The position numbers and the translations under genes are program-made. A DNA stretch of 64,000 nucleotides from Blastocladiella emersonii ATCC 22665 (taxonomy: Eukaryota > Blastocladiomycota > Blastocladiomycetes > Blastocladiales > Blastocladiaceae). The stretch spans positions 1,178,001-1,242,000 of the forward strand of contig JANHCV010000006.1 of assembly GCA_025594325.1 (NCBI GenBank). The letters are read 5' to 3'. The notes under the pieces are model-generated. The model made no database searches and was not told where the DNA came from. It saw only the letters and a list, made by a program, of their open reading frames with translations. Shown here one piece after another: positions 30,885-41,300 of the stretch (position 1 is the first letter of the stretch; each line of letters opens with the position of its first letter).

Positions 30885-33515
30885 ATGGAATGCCTGCGCG
30901 TGCTCCAGGACCTCGAGGCCGCGGGGACCAAGCTGCGCACGCCGTTCCTCGACCACCTGTTCCGCGACTTCTCGCCGTCGCAGTCGGCCGCCGTGCACCA
31001 GGCGCTGCACGCGTTCCACACGCGCGACCGCACGGGCGAGGTGTTTGACTTCCGCGCCGCGTACCACCAGTTCGCCGACTGGCTGTTCGGGTGGAACGTG
31101 AGCGAGATCGCCGCGAGCGCCGCCGCGACGCCCGCGACCGCCGATGACGCGCCACGTCGGTTCACGGCAGCCTCGCGCGGGTTGGGCGATGGCGCGCTCG
31201 ACGACTCGAACCCGCTCATCAGCGATGGCGTCGGGCCCGACTCGACGTACTCGGTGCGCCGCGTCCCGCGCAACATCGACCTTCGTGAGGCGACCGAGCG
31301 CACCGAGTGCGCGCGCCTGCTCGAGACGTTCCAGACCCAGTACGCCATGGGCATGCGCCACCTGCGCCGCTCGAGTATCCTCATGGAGGAGCGGCTGCCG
31401 CTCATCGGCCGCAACATTGCCCAGCTCACGTTCGCGGACGACATGGCGGGCGAGCACGAGGACGAGCGCGCCGTGTGGGGGACCGGACCCAGCGACGGCG
31501 AAGCCCCGTCATCGGGCCCAATGGCTACTTCTGCCGCGAACCCGACCCGGCTCGTCAAGCCGCTCGCCGCGGGCGGCATGGCGTCGGCTGCTCCACCACC
31601 CGCGTTCGCCTCGGGCGTTGACATGGACCCGATCGACTCGAACATTGACGCAATCCTCAACTCGGTCAAGGAGACGCTCGAGGACCGCCCGCTCATGACG
31701 CCCGGTACCGACGGACTCGGTTCGTCGCTGATCGAGCCGGTGCAGCCGCGGCGCGGCGTCTCCCGCCGCAACTCGCTCGTCCATGGCAACGGCCCCGCGC
31801 CACCATCTCGCCGCGGCTCGATCCACGGTAAAGACGGTGCAGACGGCGCGCCTCACCCGCCCATGTCACGGCGCAACTCGGTCGCCAACGGCGGCAAGGC
31901 GCCGCTCCCGAACATCAACTCGTCGACCGCGTCGCCCACGAACCGGCGGGGTGGCGCTGCGAGCCGCGTGCCGACGCCCGGTAGCCGGCCCGAGACGCAG
32001 GGATCGCAGGGATCGCAGCACTCGTCTGCGCCCTCGTCCTCGGGCTCCAAGCCGACAACGGCGCCTGATGCTCCCGCCGAAGCCGCCGTCGACCGCGTCA
32101 TCTCGCCGCCGGGCAGCGCCGGCTCGACGCGCCTGGTCGCGCCCGTGCAGCTCACCGAGGCCGAGATTCTGCGGCAAGACCTGGACGCCGTGTTCCTCGA
32201 CGTGTCCATGACGCTCGACCTGCACATTGCGTGCGCCGTGTCGTGCGTCGTGGTGCTCGCGTTCGCCGAGCTCGTCAACGACCGCGCGCTCTACTCCAAG
32301 TTCCTCGCCGCGACGCACGCGCTCGGCGTGCAGCTCGTGTCGACGCCGCTCCGCGTCGTGTGGGACCTGACGCGGCGCGCGGCTGCTGCTGCGGGTAACG
32401 TGCCCGCGCCCCTCGCGGCGCAGCTGTGCGACCTATCGGCGTTCAAGGCCGTCATGACGGCGATCCTCAAGACGCGCGCGTACAAGCCGGGCGACCGGCA
32501 CTTTCTCGCCATGTCGCGGCTGCACGCCAAGCTTGCGGTGCTGCACCACCTGCTCGTCGGCGTCGACATGTTCCTGTTCCCGCCGCTCGTCGCCGCGCAC
32601 GTCGGCACGCTGCTCGGCGCGTCGGGCGTGGTTCTGGGGGTCGGGATGTCGGGCGTCAAGGCGCTGCGGCCGACGGCCTTCGACGGGAACATCTGGGTCA
32701 CGGGCGGGTACGACTGCAAGGTGCGGATCTGGGACCTGGCCGAGGCGACGTGCCTCGCGCAGTTCACGGGCCACAAGTCGATCGTCACGGACGTGCACTT
32801 CGTCAAGGCCGACGCGTACATTGTCAGCGCGAGCTTCGACAAGACCATCAAGGTGTGGAACGCGCAAACGGCGGCGTGCGAGCGCACGCTGCTCGGGCAC
32901 GCCGACAGCGTCACGACGTGCGACGTGTCGCCCGACGGCCGGTACATTCTGTCGGGCAGCCTCGACGCGACGCTGCGGCTGTGGGAGTTTGCGTCGGGCG
33001 ACTGCCTCGCGACGGTCAAGAAGCACACGCGGTACGTCAAGGCGGTCAAGTTCTCGCCCGACGGCCGGTACGCGGCGAGCGCGGGGCTCGACCGCCGCGT
33101 GTACATCTGGGACGTCAAGATCCTCGCCTACTCCAAGTCGATCACGCACGTCCGGTGCATCGAGGCCCACGACGACTACGTGCTGGCGCTCGACCTCGCG
33201 CGGCCGTCGCTGCTCGTCACGGTCGCCCGCGACATGACCGTCAAGCTGTGGGACTACATGACCGGCCACTGCATGTACGCCGTAACGCTGTCGCCCGCGT
33301 GGGCGTGCACGGTCGCGTTTGGCGCGGACGCCGAGCTGTTCGCGGTCGGGTGCTTTGACAACTCGGTCCACGTCTTCCGCACCAAGTCGGGCGAGCGCGT
33401 GCGCGTTCTCAAGGTCCTCAACGCCGGCGTGCTCGCGGTCCGGTTCCCGAAGCGCGGGTACGACGCGGTCATGTGCGGCACGTCCGAGGGGTTTGTCCAG
33501 AAGCTGGTTTTGTAA
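30885..33515 (+). CDS. WD40-repeat protein with disordered centre
   Basis: Predicted 876-residue single-exon protein. The start at ATG 30885 (CACCATGG) is the best-context ATG. Residues 1-170 are helical (VLQDLEAAGTKLRTPFLDHL, then ARLLETFQTQYAMGMRHLRR). Residues ~210-430 are Ser/Pro/Gly-rich with repeated SRRNS and SRRGS sites that look like basophilic kinase targets. A second helical block spans ~440-580. The C terminus has six to seven WD repeats from ~590 (YDCKVRIWDL, FDKTIKVWNA, LDATLRLWEF, LDRRVYIWDV, RDMTVKLWDY), enough for one propeller. No LisH motif or known accessory domain is seen, so this is a scaffold of unknown function. It is divergent from the P450 relic. Confidence 0.8.
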   Translation: MECLRVLQDLEAAGTKLRTPFLDHLFRDFSPSQSAAVHQALHAFHTRDRTGEVFDFRAAYHQFADWLFGWNVSEIAASAAATPATADDAPRRFTAASRGLGDGALDDSNPLISDGVGPDSTYSVRRVPRNIDLREATERTECARLLETFQTQYAMGMRHLRRSSILMEERLPLIGRNIAQLTFADDMAGEHEDERAVWGTGPSDGEAPSSGPMATSAANPTRLVKPLAAGGMASAAPPPAFASGVDMDPIDSNIDAILNSVKETLEDRPLMTPGTDGLGSSLIEPVQPRRGVSRRNSLVHGNGPAPPSRRGSIHGKDGADGAPHPPMSRRNSVANGGKAPLPNINSSTASPTNRRGGAASRVPTPGSRPETQGSQGSQHSSAPSSSGSKPTTAPDAPAEAAVDRVISPPGSAGSTRLVAPVQLTEAEILRQDLDAVFLDVSMTLDLHIACAVSCVVVLAFAELVNDRALYSKFLAATHALGVQLVSTPLRVVWDLTRRAAAAAGNVPAPLAAQLCDLSAFKAVMTAILKTRAYKPGDRHFLAMSRLHAKLAVLHHLLVGVDMFLFPPLVAAHVGTLLGASGVVLGVGMSGVKALRPTAFDGNIWVTGGYDCKVRIWDLAEATCLAQFTGHKSIVTDVHFVKADAYIVSASFDKTIKVWNAQTAACERTLLGHADSVTTCDVSPDGRYILSGSLDATLRLWEFASGDCLATVKKHTRYVKAVKFSPDGRYAASAGLDRRVYIWDVKILAYSKSITHVRCIEAHDDYVLALDLARPSLLVTVARDMTVKLWDYMTGHCMYAVTLSPAWACTVAFGADAELFAVGCFDNSVHVFRTKSGERVRVLKVLNAGVLAVRFPKRGYDAVMCGTSEGFVQKLVL

Positions 33516-33624
33516 CACGATATATCAGAAAGTTATACGTGTGCATGTGGTTCACTGAAGGCGCCATCACGCCTGTATCCGTCGGATCAGACGCGTATAT
33601 CAAACGTCATGCCGTGCTACAGTG
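33516..33624. other. Short gap downstream of the WD40 gene
   Basis: About 110 bp with A/T-rich ATATATC elements that could serve as 3' end signals for the WD40 gene. No gene is seen. Confidence 0.3.
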
Positions 33625-34023
33625 ATGCACGACACAGCGCCAAGGCGCGTGCTCACGATGCAGACGCTCGGGTCCCTCGACCGGATCCACGGCGTGATCA
33701 TGCAGTGCGCCGCGGTGTGTCCCGTTGTCAACGGCTTCTCGCTCGTGGCGCTCGAGATCAAGATGGCCATCACGGGCGACGTGGCTGATATCGCCGTGCA
33801 CAAGGACGCACAGCACCAGTGGGGTGTTTTCGGTGCCATGACCACGACTGACGCCGCCCTGGGCCTCCTCAAATCGTCGCCCAACACGCAGCACGCCGTG
33901 GTTGCGCTGGCCGCTGAGCAGTACCAGCGGTTCTCGCCCCCGGGTGGCGGCGTGCTGGCGGGATGGATGTGTTTCTTGTTCACGATATACCCAACCACGC
34001 ACTCAACCCACGGGGAATCGTGA
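33625..34023 (+). pseudogene. Small orphan ORF, probably a gene fragment
   Basis: ORF of up to 132 residues (ATG 33625, or a likelier start at 33658, MQTLGSLDRIHGVIMQC). From 33658 to about 33957 the third positions are almost all G or C, a strong coding signal for this genome; the last 20 codons lose it, as if the true 3' part were missing or spliced. Content such as LVALEIKMAITGDVADIAVH and AALGLLKSSPNTQHAVVALA suggests a small alpha/beta domain. I do not recognise the family. It lies next to a broken transcription-factor gene, so a truncated duplicate is plausible. Confidence 0.4.
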
Positions 34024-34208
34024 CTGTCTCCAGCTATGTGCGGAGATCGCGCCATGATGGCATGGCCTGGCTGCGGTGTGGCCCTCGTCGCGGCTGCTGA
34101 ATCGAGGGCGCGCCACCAGTCGCGACGCGTCGCACGCGTCGCGTTTCGTCTCCCCTACTCCCCTCGTTCCGGCCGCGCCTTCAACCTACATGTAAACACT
34201 ACCATACA

Positions 34209-34964
34209 ATGCAAACAGGCTATCCGGTCAAACACTCGGGCCTGGACCGTGCTGGCGACAGCGTGTCGCCGGACCCGGACCCGCGCCCACTCAAACGACA
34301 GCGCCGGCCACGCGTGTCGCACGCCTGCCAGTCGTGTCAGCGCCGCAAGACCAAGTGCGACGGCCAAACGCCGTGCCGTTGCTGCAGCGAGAGCCTCCTC
34401 GAATGCCAGTACAGCGGCGCGAAGCCGGGCCAGGCAAGCAGCTCCGCGACGTGTCCCTGACGACGTGGTTGTTCGCCCTGAGTTCATGGTCGGCAGCTGG
34501 CACCTCGGTGCGCGTCTTTCCGTACGCGCGCTGCAGCGCGAGGCCGCGCTCTTCCCGACCAGGTCGATCATGCGGCGGCTCGTCGGGACGTACTTTGCGA
34601 CCATCCACTGCGGCGGCCCGTTTGTCGACCGGCGCAGCGTGGAGCGCGATCTCGCGCTCGACATGCCCTACTTCACGACACGCACCTACGCGATGATGGC
34701 CTGCGGCGCGATGCAGATCGAGGTGGCGAATCGCATCGTGCCGTCAACCGGGGGCCTCGTCCTGTCGCGCATCTTTGCCGAGCGCGCCAAGGCGGGCCTT
34801 CTGCGCAGCGACACGGCGCGCACGCACTTGCTCGAAGGCGTCCAGGCCGGGATTTGGCGGGGCTAGTGGACTGGTCGGCCTTGGACCTGTTGGCGATGCC
34901 CGCGGGGATCAGCGCGCTCGCGCACGTCGTTGCGTGGGGCGGCCGCGGCGGGTTGGCAGGGTAA
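34209..34964 (+). pseudogene. Zn(II)2Cys6 transcription factor, frameshifted and truncated
   Basis: An ATG at 34209 opens an N-terminal zinc cluster, ACQSCQRRKTKCDGQTPC and then CSESLLEC, the six-Cys pattern CX2CX6CX5CX2CX6C found in fungal activators, preceded by a basic KRQRRPR. The frame then ends (TGA 34458). The +1 frame continues as SWHLGARLSVRALQREAALF and RRLVGTYFATIHCGGPFVDR, which resembles the start of the fungal-specific transcription-factor domain, until a TAG (34864). A third frame with coding bias (VDWSALDLLAMPAGISALAH) runs to 34964. The only GT-AG pair that would fix the first shift spans 25 nt, too short for an intron. Two frameshifts and a missing C-terminal half argue for a pseudogene. 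Confidence 0.6.
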
Positions 34965-35136
34965 CGGAAAGGGAGGTTCGGGTGAATCGTATACTTAGCC
35001 AATAAACACGCACTATTTTGCATTGCAAAACGAGGAGAAGGGGAGTTTTCCCGTCGTAGCAATTGTGACATCCACCGTCACCCAACGCGGCCATGGTCAC
35101 AGTATAAGGCTCATGTATTCGCAACGACGGCCAAGA

Positions 35137-37654
35137 TCACCGTTGCCGTTTCTCCCCGTCCTCGGGCCCAAACACGCGCAGGACCTTGATCCAGGACATC
35201 ATGGAGATGACGAGCGACTTGCGTCGCATGAACCGTTCCGTGAGCGACTCGAGCCCCTCGTTGCGGAAGACGTGGGCGACGTCGGGGATCGGCGGGGTGC
35301 ACTCGGGGCACACGACGCGGTCGTAGTTTTCGGCGCGGATCTGCGCGATGCACTCGCGGCAGAAGGTGTGGCCGCACGGCACGAGCGACTGCGGCTGGCG
35401 GAAGAACTGCAGGCACTTGGAGCAGATGAGCGCCGTCTCGAGCGACTCCTCGGCCAGCATGTACTCCTCCATGCGCGACTTGAGGTCCCGCTCGATGGCC
35501 CGCAGGCGTTCCATGCGCGGCTCGTACTGCCGCGACTGCAGGTCTGAGATGTTTCGGTTGATGGCTACACAGTGGATCGCGGTGGTAAGTTGATGGGTCG
35601 TGGTGGCGGGGGAGGGAGAACGTACACGCGAGCTTGCCCTCGGCGTTCTTGAGCGCGATCTGGAGCGACTCGGTCTCCTCGCTGAACGCACGTGCTTGGG
35701 CTACACGGCGGGCATGGTCAGCGATCGATGACCATGGCCACGGCCACGCGGACGAGCAGCGTACCCTCGAGCTTGCGCTCCATCTCGAGCATCTTCTCGC
35801 GCTCGATGTTGCTCATCTGCAGCTTGGTCTGCGATGCCTCTACACGGTGCGCACTCGGCGATCAGTCCCGCCTCGCGAGCCGCAACGTGAAGCGAAACGA
35901 CGTACCCTCGTTGAGCTTCTCGGTCATGGCCCACATCTGCTCCTCCTTTTTCTCGAGCTTGTTCTCGTAGTCCTTGACCGTCTCGTTGACCTTGTCGAGG
36001 AGCTCGTTGATCTCGCGCTCCTTTTTGAGCAGCGTGGACTCGAGGTTGCGGTTCTTCTCGATGGCCTCGTTGCGCTGGCGGACCATGACGCCGAGCTCGG
36101 ACTGCAGCTGTTTTTTTTGCGACTGTGGATCGACGTGCGCGATGGATCAGTGGCGGTGCAAGGTCGGTACGGGAAAAGCGTACCATGAGCACGGCGTACA
36201 GGTTGCGCGCTTCTTCAATCTCTTGCGAGAGCTGAGCGAACTGCTCCTTTTTCGAGTCCATGTTGCGCTTGAGCTCCTCGAAGTTGGCGTGGATCTCCTC
36301 GGTGACCTTGATCATCTCGCTACGGCAGGGCGAAGTGTGTGAGTAGCCATCGATACGGGGCGAGGTGCGGAGGGAACAGCGTACGCGAGCTTCTCTCGCA
36401 GCTGCGTGTTCTCGTTCTTGGCCTGGCCCTCGGAGCCCTGGAGGCGGGTGACTTCTTCCCTCCACTCTCTACGCGCGGTTGCCGGAGGTTAGTGAGCCAT
36501 CGCGTCGAGCGCAAAGTGAGCAAGCGTACTCTTCCTTGGCGAGGGCGACCTTGACCTGCTTCTCCATCTTGACGTTGTGGACGCGGACCTGGTCGAGCTG
36601 GAACTCGAGCGTGCTGTAAACGCATCGCGCACGTCAGCTCGGATCACTCTCGTTCGAACAACGAGCGAGGGGACACGCACCGGATCTGCTCCTTATGAGC
36701 GACAATCTCCTCCTTGGCCTGGTCGTAGAGGTACTGCTGGTGCTGGATGATGTTGTCGCGCTCCTTGAGCGAGCTAGATGTACGAGTGTGAGCCATGATC
36801 GAAGCGATGGTGAGAGTGACGCGTACATGGTCTGCTCCTTGGCGTATGTCTCGAGGATCTGGATGCGCTGCTGGCAGGCGGCGATCTGGTCCTTGAGGGC
36901 GAGGTTGCCGTTGATTTCGCGCTGCATCATGAAGAGCATCTCGGTTCTACACACGAAGCGAGTGAGACGTCGTCGAGGGAGATAGGGGGTCGCGTAACGT
37001 ACTGTCGCTCCTGGTCGATGGAGGGCAGCTTGTCGCGGTCGGGCGAGAGGATGTTGGCGACGTGGGTAGCCTGGCGCTGGACCTCCTCTGCAGTGTCGCG
37101 CACGGGTCAGTTGGGTGTGAAGTCGCGTCGAGAATGAAGCGTACTCTGGATCTCGGCTTTCTCCTCGCGCACGACGGTGAGCTGTAGCTTGAGGCTTTCG
37201 ATCTGGCGGGCGAGCTCTACGCGTAGTGGCGGTGGGTGGGTGGCGCAGCACCGCGAGGTGAGACACGGCGCGCATCGAGCGAGACACGCGCGAGCGTACC
37301 GGCTTTCTCGGCCGCAAGTCGCTCGTTCTGCCGCTTGAAGTCGTTGATGGCGTTGATGTATCCTATGAACCACCGATGTCAGTCCTCGCGTCCGCACACG
37401 GTAACGAGCGGTGGTCGAGTACCAAAGCTCCCCTCATCCTTACCCGCGCCCCCAACCGCCGCAGCATCGGGCGGCGAGCGCAGTGCCGACTTGAGCTTCC
37501 CGCGGGCATCGAGGTTGCGCTCGGGCTTCCACAGGAGCACCGTGGACCCGGTCGGGGTGTGGAAGGCGACGCGCGGGCCGGTGGCGGTCGGGGCGTGCGA
37601 GTAGAGGTGGTCGACGAGGGCCGACTCGGAGCGCGTGCGGCGGTGGCGGTGCAT
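35137..37654 (-). CDS. Coiled-coil RING-finger protein, 13 exons
   Basis: Likely E3 ubiquitin ligase. Minus-strand model: 35137..35564, 35626..35700, 35765..35839, 35906..36122, 36184..36319, 36385..36468, 36530..36613, 36681..36773, 36827..36946, 37003..37087, 37145..37216, 37300..37362, 37444..37654; 1743 nt, 580 residues. Introns are 51-83 nt and ten of twelve donors are GTACG. Every junction restores a coiled-coil heptad. The N-terminal ~70 residues are disordered and basic, residues ~75-470 are an almost unbroken coiled coil, and residues ~485-530 are a C3HC4 RING (CSKC, CGHTFCREC, CPEC) followed by a conserved-looking tail, LESLTERFMRRKSLVISMMS. The layout recalls BRE1-type or TRIM-like ligases, but the C-terminal tail after the RING is not BRE1-like. 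An alternative ATG at 37681 would add nine residues. Confidence 0.8.
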
Positions 37655-38367
37655 GGTGTGTTCATGGGGTTTGCATTGCATATAGAGAGAGGCGGAGGAG
37701 AAGCTGACGCGTGTCTCAGATCGGCACGGGATAACGTTGTCGCGACGCAGCGCAGCGACGTCGTCGTCGTCTCCCGCGACTCCGCGCGCCGACGCGTTCG
37801 CGCAGCGACACACGGCGATCGAATTCGCCCCGCGACCTGGTGCACCCGCTCGACTGAGGCAGCCCCGACCGGAGCGTGCCGCCGATCCCCCAGTATTTGC
37901 GCCGAGTTGTCTTTGGGTGGGTACGCTCCTCCAGCGCGCTGCTGGCTTGCGAGCTGTGAGCTGACACGCGCGTGTTGCAGCAGGACGCGTCGACCGACCG
38001 CGAAACGCGTGCTTTCCGCTGCCGCACCGCCTGCCGAGTTTCCTCGCAGGAGAGAAGAAGCGCCACGATTCCGCCCTCGCTGCTGCCGCCCATCGCGGTG
38101 CTGCCGGCCCTCGCTCCCGCGCGCCGCCGCCGGGGCTCGTGGCGCGACGTGGACCTCGCTGCCGCCGACTTCTCACCTACGCCGTGCCGCCAGCACGCTC
38201 CCGCCCCCGCGGATCGCCGCCGCGCTCCCGTGCCCGACCACGCGCAGTCCGACGGATCCCGCTCCGCCTCTCCCTCCCCCACCCACCATCACCGCGGGAA
38301 CCCTTCTCCCGGCGCCCGCCGCCCTCGATCCGCCAAGCACCCGCCCTCATCCGTCAGCACCAGCATC
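37655..38367. other. Divergent promoter region, RING gene and LAM-like gene
   Basis: About 710 bp. The frame of the LAM-like gene is open from 37972 but has no ATG before 38368. A TGCATATAGAGAG element lies just upstream of the RING gene start. No other gene is supported. Confidence 0.45.
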
Positions 38368-41300
38368 ATGGACGACCTGCTCCCGCCCTTCGTCCCGGCG
38401 GTCCCATCGCCGCGGCCCGCGAGCCCTCCTCCCGCGCCGCCGCCGCTCGCGCCCGTACCGCCCTCGTCGCTGTCCATCGCCACCACCACCACCACCTCGA
38501 GTGCGACGCTGCCGCCGACCACGATCCCGTCGCCCAGCATGCCGTCGTCGTTCGCGTCGGCCATTGCCGCGACCGCCATGTCGCCCGCCAACGCGCTGCT
38601 CGCGCTCTTCTCGTCATCCGCCACTACGCCGTCGAGCGCGGCCGACTCGAAGCACGCGTCGCCGCGCGCGTCCGCCGACTCGCTCGCCCACTCCGCCTCG
38701 GCCTCGTCGCGCGCGAGCCGCCCGCCGTCGGCCCCCGCGTCGGCCACGTCGTCGTCGCCCAACCTGCTGCTCGCGTCCACGTCATCGCTCCCGACCGCCG
38801 CGTCAGCGACTGGCGACGCTGCCGCGGGTCACGCGCCCGTGGCGGCCCCCGTGGCCAGCGGCGCCAGCGTGGCGGCGGCCGAGGCGGCCCCGAGTGGTCC
38901 CGCCGGTGCTGTGGCGCCTCCGCCGCCGCCCTCGCTGCATGTCGCGACTTCCGCCACGCTGCCAAGATCGCCGTCGCCAAGACCGGGACGCCCGCTCCCG
39001 CCCGTACCGAATGTATCTACCGCCGAGTCGAACGAGTCGACGCTCGCACTTCCCGCAACTGCTTCACCAACGGCGCCCGACACCGCTGCCTCGCCCGCGT
39101 CCATTGTCGTGACCCCGGCGACCCCGCTCGACGCTTCCGCCACTTCCACCACTGCCGCCTCGGGCCTCTCGCGCTGGGCCCGCGCCATGGTCCAGCCCAT
39201 CGGCGCCATGGTCGGTCTCGCCTCGCCGACATCCCCCGCGCTCGGCACCGTCCCGCCGTCGTCGTCGCCCGCCGAGGGCGGGGGTGGTGAGCCGCCCGTT
39301 GCCGAGTCGGCCGAACCACCACTACCTCCGCCACCGCCCGCCGCCGAACTGCCGATGCTGTCGCCGCCCGAGCCCACCGCCGCGCCCGAGCCCACCAGCG
39401 TGCGCGGCCGGTCGCGCAGCCTCAACGATACCGCGTCGGCCGCGTCGCTGTCGCCGACCGACGCCACCGCCGCCGTGCCCGAGGACGCAGCGGTGGCGGG
39501 GGCGAGCTCGCTGACGGTCCCGCGCGGTCGCGCGACCACGATCGCGGCGCCGGGCCGCGCTCCCACCACAACGACGAGCAGCACGACGCTGGTGCCGAGC
39601 GTCGACGCCGCGCCCACGCCACCCTCGACGCCCGCGACGGGTCCGCCGGACATCCCGCTCGTCGCGAAACACAGCAAGAACGCGGCGTTCCACGGCATCT
39701 TCAAGTCGCTGCCGCTCGACGAGTTTCTGATCGAGGACTTTTCGTGCGCGCTGCAGAAGGAGATTCTGGTGCAGGGCCGCCTGTACCTGACGGAGCGGCA
39801 CCTGGCGTTCCACGCCGTCATCTTCGGCTGGGTCACCAGCGTGCTGATCCCGCTGTCCGAGGTGACGCTGATTGAGAAGAAGGTGACGGCCCTCATCTTC
39901 CCGAACGCCATCGAGGTCCACACGCGCCACCAGCGCTACTTCTTCGCCTCGTTCATCTTCCGCGAGCTCGCGTTCAACCTCATGTGCAGCCTCTGGCGCA
40001 AGGCCAACCGGTCCGTCGCCGCGTCGCCGTACCACCCGGACCGGCCCAACGGTGCCGCCGACGCCGTCGATGCGCGGAACTCGGGGAACGCGTCGCCCGC
40101 CGCGTCCGGACGCAGTAACCGGTCCCGCTCGCGCCGGCGGCTGTTCGGGCTCGTCCCCGGTGGGAGCAAGAACAGCTCGACCGCGGCCTCGTCGTCGTCC
40201 TCGTACAGCAACCCCGGCATGCCGACCGGCAGCACCGAGTGCGCCGCCGCGACCACGCCGACCCCCGCCGACCCCGCCGGCCACCGCGCGCGGCACCCGT
40301 CGGGCCTCTCGCGCTGCGCTGACGACGAGGACCCGGAGCACTCGTGCGACGACGGGAGCGGCAGCGACGCCGACGCCGCGAGCGGATACTCGGGCAGCGC
40401 GCGCGGCCGGTCGCGCCGGTCCACGCACCACCACGACGACGACTCGGATAGCGCGTGGGACCTCGCCTCGTCATCGGACGACGACGACGACGAGCGCGAC
40501 CCGGCGTCCCCGTCGCGCGCGCGCCCGCGCGTCGTCACCGTGTCGGGCTCGGCGCTCGAGACCACCCCCGGCGGGTCGGGGTCGGGGTTGCGGCACCGCC
40601 ACCCGCGCCGCGCTGGTGGGCGGTCCGGGCTTGCGGCGGTGGGTAGCGGCGGGAGCGGGAGCGATATCGCCGCCGCCTCGCCCGCGACCGGCGCCGCGGC
40701 AGACGTCGAGGACCCGGGCGACCTGCGTCCCATGGACGGCGTGCACCCCCGCTCTCTGTCGGACTCGTCGCTGCACCCGGCGAGCGACGGCGTGGTCGCC
40801 GCACAGTCCCTGCGCAACGCTGCGTCGACGGACCTGTTCCCGTCGTCGTCGGCCGCGGTTTCCGAGGTCCGTGCCGCCGGGCGGTCCATGGGGATCATCG
40901 CTACGCCGTCACCGCAACCCCCCGCCGCGGCTTCGCCGAAACCCGACCACCTCCCCGGCGTCCCGTGCACGTGCGAGCACCACGCCGAGGTCGTCTTCGA
41001 CACGCCGGTGCCGCACGTCGACCCGGAGACGCTGTTCGCGTACCTGTACAGCGACGCGTCGGCGGCGCCGCTCGAGGATCCCGATGCCGCGGACCCGCTC
41101 GCCGTGCCCGGGTTCGGGTGGCGCATCCTCGCCGTCGCCATGAAGTGCACGGGGATCGACACCTCGCCGTGGTCCCCGCCCGGTACCCCGCCGCAACCGG
41201 GCGCGACCCGCGCCCTCAACTACGTGATGCCGCTCAATATCCCGATCCCAGGCGCCCCAAAGCAGACGGGCGTCAAGACGCGCGAGGAAGTCGTGGCCGC

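Noticed and set aside
34414-34438. A 25-nt GT-AG intron to repair the zinc-cluster gene
   Set aside because: Far below the 51-nt minimum seen in this window and without a branch-point sequence; a frameshift is simpler.
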